Shown here piece after piece: positions 55,001 to 64,000 of a DNA stretch of 64,000 bases (its first letter is position 1; each line of letters starts with the position of its first letter). Under the pieces are notes generated by a model, which saw only the letters and a program-made list of their open reading frames with translations, ran no database searches and was not told the DNA's origin. Both the position numbers and the translations under genes were made by a program. Location of the stretch: positions 67,342,020-67,406,019 of the forward strand of contig NC_059471.1 of the NCBI RefSeq assembly GCF_018139145.2. The letters run 5' to 3'. The stretch comes from Gymnogyps californianus (taxonomy: Eukaryota; Chordata; Aves; Accipitriformes; Cathartidae).

Positions 55001-58000
55001 GCACAGTAACAATTCCTCTTAACACTGTTACCCACAGTGACAGAGCTCATGTCGTTGCTCCACAATTTCAGTATCCCAATGAGACATTTTTTGGAAGTGG
55101 CACATCATTGGCAGTGCAACCGAATGAAGGAAACACGGGTTCCTAAGAAGCTCAAGGGTTCACATTTTCAATAGGTGAAACAGATGGCTCAAGCCAAATC
55201 CAAACATGACTAGAAACAACACTATTCAGAATGGGGAAGCATTTAGGACATCTGGGATATAATTACCCATCTAGCTAAATATGGCTGATTCTATGCAACC
55301 CATCAGTCTCAAAAGAACAAGTTAGACCAGCAGCAGAAAATGCCCTCATTTACCTGCATCTTCTTGGAAATACAGGACAAGACGCAGCCATAACAATACA
55401 TCACATTTGGGCATTCAAACATCTCTAGGCTACAGATGTTTTGCATGGCCTGAAGCCTCCAAACTGCATCAGCCTCTCTATTAAGAAAGGCATGCCGCCA
55501 TGGGTGTCCCACCCTGACCTCACAGTGTGTTTGCACTGATTCTTCAAAGCATCAGTCCTACATTTCATCAGATTTACACCGAGGCATACTTGTGTATCAG
55601 TGCCCCCATTCATGATTTGACAGCAAAGGTGCTACAGAGAAGGAAACATCTTACCAGATCAAGCACAGAATATCTGAAAGTCAGAGATCAGTCAGAGCTT
55701 GGCCATGAAACAAGCTCCCAAAGAATAGAACTGACCACTTCTAGAGCATGATTAATCAAAGCAAATCAAGATGGGAAATGACTTATCCCTTTGTCCTCAA
55801 ATAACTTATCCCTTAACCCATCAAAAGATTCAAAGTCTCCTGTCACTAGAGAAGAGAGAAACCTACAAGATACTAGTGAATGGGAACTGCTAAAAGACAA
55901 ATCTACTCTTGGGAATAGCTGACAAAAGTAGTGTCCCTTCAATGTTCACTGTCTCCTTTCAAATCCGCTCACAGGATTTTTTTCAGGGAGTCTACAAGCC
56001 TCCATATACAATTTCTTCAAGATTAGGATTGCTTTACAAGGCCTGTTAGATAAGAAATACTCCCTCAACCCATCAGAGCAATCCTGCCACTTCTATTTTT
56101 CTGACAAATTTCACAAAAGATAGTCAGCTACAGAAAGGTATTTAATTTACGAAAACGAATCCCAGAAACTCATGCTCCTGCCACGAAAGTCCATGAATAT
56201 ACTTTTAGACACTTTCTAGCGAACATAAGGAAAGAGCTCGCTTTTGTGCATACCTATTATCGCCCTCTGCTGTATTACAGTAGAAAACCTGGGCGCAGCG
56301 GTGCTCCAGAAAGCGCCTGGCATTACTCTTGCAGTTCATTGAGTAAAGACCTTCTGCTTAGAAGGCAGAAGCGAAGCACCGGTGTATCAGTGATGCACAC
56401 AGTTTCTCCTACTTACTATCCACGCTAAAAGGCAGCATGAATCCTTACTGCAATACTGCACATTCATCAAACACTTAGCTCTGATGAGGACTCTGATAAC
56501 TGAAGTCAGCAGTAGGATTAACTTTAGTCCATGATTTAATGAGATTAATCTCAAGTCTTTTGCTGCTATTATCTTCGATCTCTTCTACCACTCAAAGAAA
56601 CTCCCACACTCTAGTGACATCAATCATCTAGGTATGACAACATCACTGTTTTCTTCTCAAAAAAAACCCCAACACCCAAGAGTCATCATCCTATATGTGA
56701 GATGTGTTCTTACTCCTTTCACTAAAAATCACTAGATAGGAACAAGCTGCAATAGCATCACTTGCATGGTGACCAAATTTCTCACTTGCAAAAAGACTTT
56801 TTTTTTTTCCCCCTCTCCTCTTTGAAAAGAGCCAGAAAACAAGTCTCTGACCATACTTCATAGCCTTACTGAACCTATTTTCTGGATGTATAAAAGAACA
56901 CAGAATCAACACATAATTTTTAGTTTCTGTCATAAAATTTTACTTCTTAAAATTTGCTATCACTAAACTATGTGCTAACAATCAATAAGGAAACGATCTT
57001 AGCAATGGTCTCTTCTGAAATGCTAATGCCACTATCCAATAATGAGATTTCCTATACAAACTCCAGTTTCAGTTTTACCTAACATGACAATGGGTGGTTG
57101 CAAATTTGCTTTTACATGCACGGATATGCAAGAGGAGATATTTCAAGAGCGTTAATAGGAAGCTACAAGCCCAACTCCCCTAGTACCCACCACTGCGAGT
57201 CCGGCGCTAAACTTTTCCACTTCCCCTCAGGCTCCCAGCCACCATGCCCCATCTAAGTGATGCAAACCGCTCCCTCTGCATGCAGGTTTGATTCTGTTAC
57301 GGAAACGAGGAATTTCCCTCCCAGCCGGCACACTCAGAACTCTACCAGGGAGAGTTTAATCTGCACGCTGACATTTGTCGCTTACTTTCTAATAACGTGG
57401 TTTGGAACTCGATCAACAGCAAGAAGAAGAGTGAATCTCCAAGTGCGAGTCGTAGGAAGCCGTAAAGCAGCAGCCTCAGCCCGTCCCGCTCACTGAGGCA
57501 AAGGGCTGAGGCACCGGCTCCTTCCCACAGCCGCTTTTTGGCCGGCTTCGCACCAGCTTTGCCCGTGACACACAGTACTGAGACTCGGTGACCGCCTTCA
57601 AACTTTTAGCGCGTAGCTTAGCAACGAAAAAGGAAAAAAAAAATCGCGAAATCCGCCCAACATCCTGCGCCGCCCGGACTCCCGCCGGCGCCGCTCGCCA
57701 GCCGGACGCGCACCGCGCTGCCGGCCTGTCACCGCGGCACCCGGCCGCCTCACAGGCACCGGCCGGCCGGCCGTCCCTCAGGGCGCCGCTACCCACCAGC
57801 CCCGCACCGCCGGCCTGAGGCGCCGCGGAGACCCGCCGGGCCGCGGGCAGCCCCCGCCCCGCCGCCGCCGCGACCCCCCGCCGCCGCCCCCAACCGCTCC
57901 CCCGGCGGGACGCGGAGCGCAGGCGAGCGCAAAGGAGCGGCCGGCGCCGGATGCCTCGCAGCACCGGCGCTCCCCAGCGCCCGGCGCGGCCCGCTCCAGC

Positions 58001-58046
58001 GGGGGCTCCCCGCCCGCTGCCAGCCGCCCCCGCCCTGCGCACTCAC

Positions 58047-58101
58047 CGATTTTAATCCTGACGCTCTGGAAGACCCGCAGCCCCTCTTCCTCCACCGCCA
58101 T
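58047..58101 (-). CDS. RASA3: RASA3 coding exon 1 (residues 1-18 plus first base of Gly19)
   Basis: The reverse strand reads MAVEEEGLRVFQSVRIKI and then one base of a glycine codon, followed directly by a GTGAGT donor (58046 downward). The ATG (58101-58099) has a near-perfect Kozak context, ACCATGG, with A at -3 and G at +4, and is preceded by five ACC triplets. This matches the RASA3 N terminus, which opens the first beta strand of C2A. It is the only ATG in this frame back to an in-frame stop at 58362-58360, so the start is well fixed, unless a non-AUG codon is used upstream. The exon sits inside the CpG island. Compared with the human protein as I remember it, Glu5 and Arg15 replace Asp and Lys, both conservative changes. 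Confidence 0.95.
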
Positions 58102-58340
58102 GGTGGTGGTGGTGGTGCCGCCGACGCGCCTGGCGCTCAGCAGTGCTTGAGCCCCGCCGCCGCGGAGACGCACGGGCCGGGCCGGGGAGGAGGAGGCAGG
58201 CGAGCTGCTCCGCCGCGACGGGAAGGAGGGCGAGCGGACGGCTCGGAGCGCGCCGCGACCGGGCTGCCGCGAGCGAGCGAGCGAGCGAGCAGCCGAACGG
58301 AGCGGAGCACAGCGCCCGCCTCTCCCCGCCTCACGCTGGC
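58102..58340 (-). other. RASA3: Probable RASA3 5' UTR region, with no in-frame stop
   Basis: This is the segment between the inferred promoter and the ATG. The frame of the start codon stays open upstream to an in-frame TGA at 58362-58360, 86 codons, with no in-frame ATG. It contains (GAGC)5 on the plus strand (58271-58290) and five ACC triplets immediately before the ATG in transcript sense. Extent depends on the unmapped transcription start. Confidence 0.55.
58271..58290. repeat. (GAGC)5 microsatellite in the 5' leader
   Basis: Five exact GAGC units on the plus strand, GCTC in the transcript, 170-190 bp upstream of the start codon inside the CpG island. Confidence 0.95.
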
Positions 58341-58344
58341 AGCT

Positions 58345-58398
58345 CCCGCCCCCGCTCCCTCATTGGCCAGCGGGGCAGCCGGCCGCGGCGCTCATTGG
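58345..58398 (-). promoter_or_regulatory. RASA3: RASA3 proximal promoter: GC box and two CCAAT boxes
   Basis: On the minus strand, CCAAT pentamers occur at 58398-58394 and 58366-58362, 32 bp apart and both in the direction of RASA3 transcription. A GC box (reverse of CCCGCCCCCGC, 58345-58355) follows a few bases downstream. No TATA box is evident. Paired CCAAT boxes about three helical turns apart are a common NF-Y arrangement. The start codon lies about 260-300 bp downstream, so transcription probably begins between about 58340 and 58110; the exact site cannot be read from sequence. Confidence 0.65.
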
Positions 58399-59371
58399 AC
58401 CGCTGCCTGCCAGGGGTGGGAGGGGGAGCGGGGTGCCGGGGTTTCGCGGGGAAGGGGGTGGGTGGCTGCGGTGCTTTGCAACAGCTGGAGCGCGGCGCGC
58501 GCCGGCCGGCCGCCCAGCTGCGGCGCGCGCGCGCCGCGCCTCGGCCGCCCCCTCAGCCGCCGCGGGGCTGCCGCTCCCGCCCTCGTCCCCGTCCCCGTCC
58601 CGCCGCCGTGCCCTGCCGCGCCGTGAGCGGGAGGCGGCGGGTGTGAGGGGCGGCTCCGTTCCTCCCGGCCGCGGCAGCCCCCTACCCCGCCGGGACTCCC
58701 GAGAGGGCAGCGTGGGGAGGGGGAAGGCTGACTAACTCTATGGCCCGTCTCCAGTGCCGGCCTGGACCAACCGTCGGGGAGCAGCCGTTGGCCCCGGCCT
58801 CGGGGCCTGCGCGTCATGGCGAAAGGGAGGGAGGGATGTTCGAGTCCTCTTTCCCACAGAGCCATAAAGAAAGGGCGCTTGCGATGCCCCCAGGTTGAAA
58901 CCCGTTCATTAGTGGGGAAAAGAAGTCCCGTATTAAATAAACAAACCCGTTTGGGCGTTGGGAGCAGGCCAGTCTGTCTCCTGGCTCCATTTGATCAGCG
59001 GCAAAGCTCGCTCTACCTGATTGCATGGGAAGAGCAGGGAATTCAGATTTCAGCCTTGCATGATTACACATTAAACAGCAAGAAACAGGACCTGTGTCAG
59101 TATTCAGTGCCAAACTTTGGGTCTTGTAAAGTCAGTAATTGAAATACTCCCTCCCTAAAGGTCTGGCAAAAGCAGAACACAAAGTTCAATAGAGGTCTAC
59201 AGATTACATTATTTCAAAAAGTAAAAAAATCAAATTATCTTTGTTGCAGACAGTCACAACCCCCCTGAGGAGGCTTAGAACATCCCTACGCAGAACAGCC
59301 TGGGCACATCACAGTCCAGCATGTCCAAGAAGCATAACAAAGTGCCCTTTCCAAGCCTGCAGCAAAAAGAA

Positions 59372-59394
59372 GGGGGGGGGGGGGGGGGGGGGGG
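59372..59394 (+). repeat. (G)23 homopolymer
   Basis: Twenty-three consecutive G on the plus strand, about 1.3 kb upstream of the RASA3 start codon and 0.6 kb outside the CpG island. G runs of this length are uncommon in vertebrate DNA and can form G-quadruplexes. The length is prone to sequencing and assembly error. Confidence 0.9.
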
Positions 59395-62346
59395 AAGAGA
59401 AACCCTCCCCCCATCAAATGCTTTCCCACTCTAGCTATAATTTCAGCAGTGAGAGAAAGGCAAACAGACTAAGGACAACCTATACATATAGTAAGAAGCT
59501 AGTATTGGAAGAACCAAACTATTAAAGGACAGCAAGAAATCAGAAGGCAAATCCTAAGTCAGTCACATGCGGTATGAAGTCGGTAGGCAAGAAGTTGTCC
59601 AGGCAAGCTAGAAGAATACCGTTGGGCAGTCCATCATTGCTTGAATCATGGCAGGTACAACATGAATGAATTCCCTTTATTAAAAAAAAGTGAGATATTG
59701 AAATATGTAAGAGCAAATGAAAACTTGGGAAGGGGCTACAATGGCAGTGGAAGTCAGCTTGTAGGAAAGCCTGGGGCATCTGGGTTTTCCAGCACAGGTA
59801 TGGGCCTAACTCTGAAGGAAACCAGCAAGCTCACAGCCAAAAAAGGAAGCAGTGAGTTATGTTAAGGAGCTGCCTGACTTACTGTGTTCTCCTTGTCTGC
59901 ATAGCCAAGTGACATATGTAATTTGATAAAAATACTTTTATAGCACAAGACTCTGAAGGGATTTTGTAAAACACAGGCTTCCATTTACCAACATCCATGC
60001 TGTAATTCCCTCCTCCCTCGCTGCAGTATGCCCAGTGTCCTCTGTAACCTCATTACATTATCCCCTTTCCACCTAACGTGTCGTCTCTTCTCCATAATGC
60101 TCCCAGCTTACTGCAATATTTCAGCTCTTCTGCCCGCTGGTCCTTTGCATCCCCCATGATACCTTCAGTGCTCCCTGTCCTAATAACCTTTAGCATTTTC
60201 TTCACCATAGCCCCAATTTCACCTGTCACAACACTTCTGACTCCCCTATTTTTGTCTCACCTTCCAGCTGGACAAGAGGCAACACAAGCAGCAGCCTGCA
60301 CAGAAGCTTCAAGAATGCTGATCATATAGCTCACATTTTAAGAAAGACATTGACTCAGACTGGCCAACCTGTTGTTGCCTCTCAGATGCTGGATGTGACA
60401 AACAAGCAGTTTTGGAGTATGCATGTTGTACAGGTCTGTTTTAACACTCTGTACATGCTCACAGATAAAAAGGAATATACAACGGCTGTAGCTTTTGCTC
60501 CTTTGCCACACAGGCAAAACACACCTTGAACATATTTGCACCAAATAAATACAGGCCCACTGAGTCATCTCACTGAAGAAGAATGGCAAACAACTGTTAT
60601 ACACAATGCTGTACTCAGGCAGAAACAAGGACTTTCAGCTATAAGCAAGTGGATAAAGTTTAGCTATAAACAAACGAAAATGGATCCTATTGCTGGGATC
60701 CCTATAAGTTGACCCCAAACGAGCTCACAAATTGAGCTTATAGATCTCTTCAAAAACATGTTATCTTTGTACTTGCGATGATTCAGTAACCAGAGAAACT
60801 TCTATACACTGATACTGCAAACTGATAAATCTTCCCCAACAGCATCAGGGAGAAACCTGCTTCCATGCTCTAAATATTATAGACATCTCAGATGATAAAA
60901 TATTTTACTTCTGTTTTCTGTGTTTGCCTTTGGTACATAAAGACTTCAGCTGACCTCATTTCCCGATCTGAAGCTTTTCTCATCTGAGGAAAGTTGACCC
61001 CAAAATAGTCATTTAAAAAAAAAAAAAAAAATCAATTTATCAATTCTCTTCCCAGCATTTGCTGCTGTAAGAGTTACTCTTACCAGATGCTCCACAGACT
61101 ATCCTTCCCAATTTGCAGTTGTGTTCTTTTCAGACAGTTGTGGCACTTCTATCTCCTTTATGTCCAGGAAACAAAACAAGATATCTACCTATAACCCAGT
61201 TATTATACATTCACAAAACCAGGCTATACATAAACTCCCCGTCTCCTTTTGTGCACCCAAATTTGCAGTCAGAGCCCACCACTCTTAAATCTAATTTTGT
61301 TTGACCCAGCATAAATTCACCCTGTTATCTAAGGTGATGGTTGTCCCCCACATCCTAACCTCAGGTGTTGCTTGCAACCTCTCTCCCAGTGCTAGCACTG
61401 GTGCTCACGAGGGTTTGTAGTGTACCACGTTTGTTGGTTAAAAAAAAGAAAAAAATAAATACACTGTCATGACTCCCATTTGTATGTTGCAAAAAACAAG
61501 AGGCCCATAAGCCATGACACTTTGCAATTCTTCGCCCAGGATCATAAGCAACCTGAGCAGAAAGCATCCCAATCCAAAAGCGCGATTGGGGCACAGTGGC
61601 ATGCTGGGCAGCTTTAGGAGTGCGCACTTACCCACGGCTACGCTTCCAGGCTGTTTTTCAGGATGGCATAGCTTTGCCAAGAGCATGGACATGTCCAGGA
61701 AGACGATGGCAAAATTCAACCATCAACCCAGCCTTTCCTTTAAAACATAGTCAAGTACCACCGGCTTCTGCACTTAAGCATAAAAGAAACTACCAAGATG
61801 CCTACAGAATCAATAAGCAACAATCAGAACAGACCAGCATTAAAAACAAAACACCAAAACAGCAAAAAAACCCCTAGTAATTAAACAAAACTTACAGCAA
61901 GGGAAAAAGAAGGAAAAAATAAGGCGAAAAAAATAAGGCAAAATAAAGCTGGCACCTTCTTACACTCTTCACCATGGAATAATCAAGCTTCCTCACATGA
62001 GAATCTACAAATCGTTACTTGCAGCTCGCTGTGCTGTCCAGCTACTCTTCTGGTTTCCCACCAGCCCTTTTCTGCTGAAGCTCTTTGACAGTGCTTTCGT
62101 GTATCAGTGTGCTAGTTTATTTTCTGTTGTCTCTTGTTTTCTTGACATAAGGCTAAAAGCTTTTTGCTTCCTCTGTAATAAACATCTGTCTCCAAATCTA
62201 CATGCTGTACAGTCCAACAATGTAAATGAAAGCAATGTTTCAAAACTCCCATGAATATGTATTTTTAAAGATGTTAAATGCACTATAAGAAACAGCCAAA
62301 GAATGTGCATTGCTTTTTCAATATCTTCATTGTTGAAATGAAACCT

Positions 62347-62383
62347 CAGCAGCAGCAGCAGCATATTGTGTGTGTGTGTGTGT
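62347..62383. repeat. (CAG)5 and (TG)8 microsatellites
   Basis: Five CAG units (62347-62361), then a short ATAT spacer and eight TG units (62367-62382) on the plus strand in the upstream intergenic region. Confidence 0.95.
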
Positions 62384-63120
62384 ATTACAGATAACATGTG
62401 CAGGCAACATGAGGTTTGCAGCTGCTAGCAGTCTGATCAAAAAAATCTAGGCAAAGTGAAATGCTGCTTTTTAAGATGTGGATGAGTCTGTTAATGACAA
62501 TATGTTTTCCAACTTTTCTTCATCCAAGCCATATGGGTTTATATTATCAGATCTTCAGAGGATTCTTGGGTCCAAATTAGACTACAAAGAAGGTCATTTT
62601 CTGTGACTCATTTGTGCCAAGCAAGGAAATAATTTCCTCTCTTGATCTACATGATAGCTTTCTCTCGGGAGGAAACAGAATATAAGAAGCTTTCTAATCT
62701 CCTTTTGCATTATGCAAGAAACTAACAAAATATGAACCTACGGTCCCCCGGGTACCACAAAGCTGCTACCTATATTTATGTGAAGGAACAACATATTTAA
62801 GACAAATCTAAGGAAATATCACTGTAACACACAGTAAGACTATGATCTGATGACTGAGCAAGATATTGTGATCGAATTTTAGGAAGACAGAGATAGTTTC
62901 AACTAATAATATCTATACCAGGCCTAAAGGCAGCTACTATCCATATAGAGATGCTGCATGGTATGACTACTCAGACTAGGGTGACCCAATAAACGTTTAT
63001 CCCTGGCAAAGTGAGTGGGGAAGCAAAGACATCTTTGGTAGTGCCTCTGAATCTTACTCCCTGAGTGGTAAATTTAGCCCTTGCAGTGATATCTTTCACA
63101 GTAAGATAGTAAAAGTAGTC

Positions 63121-63139
63121 TTTTTTTTTTTTTTTTTTT
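63121..63139. repeat. (T)19 homopolymer
   Basis: Nineteen T on the plus strand in upstream intergenic DNA, without a recognisable retroposon body. Confidence 0.95.
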
Positions 63140-64000
63140 GCTCCTGAAGTCCTAGAACCAACCAACTGGTCAGGAAAGGGCTGCAGTCTTTCCACCAGTC
63201 TCCATGCATAGTGAAGTACAGCAGAAATATAATGAACCTATGTAAGTAGGAAATTAAGAATGAGTCTGTGATTACCTGTGTCTCCAAAGGCTAAGAGTTT
63301 GCATCTGACATAGCTACAGAGGAATGAAGAAATAGTAATGAAATCGCTTGTATGATTAGTCTGGCAGAGAAACACTTTGGCCATTACACTAAGTGAAAGG
63401 AGGAAAGGAAGAGAATGATGGCGAGAAGAAGGTTTTACTTAGCAAAATGTCAGCAACAGTGACAAGACAGCACAGATTTCACAAAAATACAGAAGTGACA
63501 AAGTTTAATTGAAGGAGAAACATGGGAAAGAGTGGACACTACTGAGATGGACACTACTGAACAGGGAGGGGGCGGTGTAGCAGTATATACATGTATGGTG
63601 CACTCACACACTGGATAAAAATAGATCTGTGCATCAGAAGCAGGAAAACTGGGGATTGCACTGCAGTTACTACACTTAAAGAGAGCAAAGATCTCCACTG
63701 TGACCCCTGAGTACAGGAAGAAAAGCATGTCTACCTGTTGTTCTTACCACTTGCCTATTCAAAAAAATCTCACATTTTTGCTGGTTGTTGCTGGAACACT
63801 GGGCCAGGAAGAGGCCAGAAGGGGGAAAAGAAAAATGGCTTTAATTACAGGAAAAAGGGGCCAGTGAGAACTGGTTGTTACAATAGCTGAGACAATACAA
63901 CTAATTTTCATGTTGTATGGTTTTTTAATCTTTTTTTTTTTTTTAAAAAAAACCCCAACACTTTGCTCCTTTAATTCTTGTTCATCACCTCTAAAAATCT

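Larger units (their letters stand above)
18287..58046 (-). other. RASA3: RASA3 intron 1 (39,760 bp)
   Basis: This runs from the exon 1 donor GTGAGT to the exon 2 acceptor CTTTAG. A long first intron is usual for RASA-family genes and is where regulatory elements are often found, but I cannot identify enhancers by eye. The sequence is AT-rich and mostly single-copy, and becomes GC-rich in its first 570 nt (the CpG island). The longest open frames inside it (near 30.0-30.5 kb and 44.0-44.5 kb, plus strand, 167 codons each) have no recognisable domain and look like chance. Simple repeats and two unusual blocks are listed separately. Confidence 0.92.
1..58101 (-). other. RASA3: RASA3 gene, 5' portion (exons 1-3 and introns; 3' part outside window)
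   Basis: Three separated minus-strand coding blocks, each with canonical GT/AG borders and compatible phases, spell the N terminus of RASA3, a GAP1-family Ras/Rap GTPase-activating protein. From family knowledge, RASA3 has the order C2A, C2B, RasGAP, PH, Btk motif, about 830 residues in mammals, and works at the inner plasma membrane, where its PH/Btk module binds phosphoinositides and IP4. It speeds GTP hydrolysis on R-Ras, H-Ras and Rap1, with known roles in platelets, endothelium and erythroid cells. Only about 11 percent of the protein (92 complete residues) is encoded here. I looked for the next exon (the family's KVAIKKEDLQ-like stretch) in 1-6485 and did not find it, so the gene continues past the window's left edge. 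The identification is from recalled family sequence, not a database search. Confidence 0.95.
57480..58740. promoter_or_regulatory. RASA3: CpG island spanning RASA3 exon 1
   Basis: GC content and CpG density rise sharply near 57480 and fall near 58740, in contrast to the AT-rich flanks. The island contains exon 1, the first part of intron 1 and the 5' flank. It carries GGCCGGCC-type repeats (57758-57776), CCGCCGCC runs, a GC box and two CCAAT boxes. Such islands mark vertebrate promoters and are usually unmethylated. The many long open frames here on both strands result from the scarcity of stop codons in GC-rich DNA. Borders are judged by eye. Confidence 0.93.
58741..64000. other. Upstream intergenic region, no gene supported
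   Basis: Beyond the CpG island the sequence returns to AT-rich single-copy DNA. I looked for exons of likely neighbours (in mammals CDC16 and CFAP97D2 lie on this side of RASA3) and recognised none. Open frames are short and lack domains. Simple repeats include (G)23, (A)17 at 61015-61031, (CAG)5/(TG)8 and (T)19. A 13-bp direct repeat (TGGACACTACTGA, 63533-63545 and 63548-63560) is also present. Confidence 0.75.

Noticed and set aside
57476..58042. 188-codon minus-strand open frame directly after exon 1
   Set aside because: It lies in intron 1 beyond a perfect GTGAGT donor. Its Ala/Gly/Arg-rich translation reflects CpG-island composition with few stops.
57778..58173. Longer RASA3 start at 58173
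   Set aside because: The codon there is GTG, not ATG. The ATG at 58101 has an ideal Kozak context and matches the known RASA3 N terminus. The extension is kept only as a low-interest finding.
58143..58646. Overlapping plus-strand open frames of 159 and 167 codons, and a minus-strand frame of 157 codons
   Set aside because: GC-rich shadow frames in the promoter island with Arg/Ala/Pro-rich translations and no family resemblance.
61361..61750. Overlapping open frames on both strands near 61.4-61.75 kb as a gene
   Set aside because: No domain or start context. Only the single donor-like site was kept, as a low-interest finding.
58741..64000. Exons of neighbouring genes such as CDC16
   Set aside because: No TPR-like or other familiar peptide with splice borders is visible; short open frames look random.
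1..64000. CRISPR arrays, insertion sequences, operons, phage or plasmid modules
   Set aside because: No regularly spaced direct repeats, transposase or bacterial gene organisation; composition, introns and the CR1 fragment are those of a vertebrate chromosome.

Overview
The window is vertebrate nuclear DNA, most likely from a bird. It is AT-rich and intron-like, has few interspersed repeats, carries one CpG island at about 57.5-58.7 kb, and contains a degraded CR1-type LINE fragment, the retroposon family that dominates avian and other sauropsid genomes. The species cannot be named from the sequence alone. I see no bacterial genes, operons, CRISPR arrays, tRNAs or rRNAs.

One protein-coding gene explains the window. 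It lies on the minus strand and is the 5' end of RASA3 (Ras p21 protein activator 3, GAP1IP4BP). Three coding exons can be placed to the base: exon 1 (58047-58101, start codon and residues 1-18), exon 2 (18169-18286) and exon 3 (6486-6589). The splice phases join exactly: Gly19, Cys58 and Gly93 are split codons. Together they encode the first 92 residues plus one base of the next codon, which is most of the N-terminal C2 domain (C2A). The rest of the gene (remainder of C2A, C2B, RasGAP, PH and Btk domains) must lie beyond position 1. Intron 1 is about 39.8 kb, intron 2 about 11.6 kb, and intron 3 is longer than 6.4 kb.

Layout: 1-6485 is the 5' part of intron 3. 6486-6589 is exon 3. 6590-18168 is intron 2, with a (G)14 run, several long A runs, a MIR-like SINE head and a CR1 fragment. 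18169-18286 is exon 2. 18287-58046 is intron 1, with simple repeats, an AT-rich dyad block near 38.2 kb and an unidentified GC-richer block at 41.1-41.7 kb. About 57480-58740 is the CpG-island promoter with exon 1. 58741-64000 is upstream intergenic DNA with a (G)23 run and no gene I can support.

No new multi-gene system is present. The points worth following up concern RNA processing and sequence stability around RASA3: a microsatellite that forms the whole branch-point-to-AG interval of exon 3, a (CT)13(T)28 tract leading into a decoy acceptor in intron 2, a non-consensus exon 2 donor, a strand-biased set of long homopolymers, and a stop-free 5' leader in frame with the start codon.
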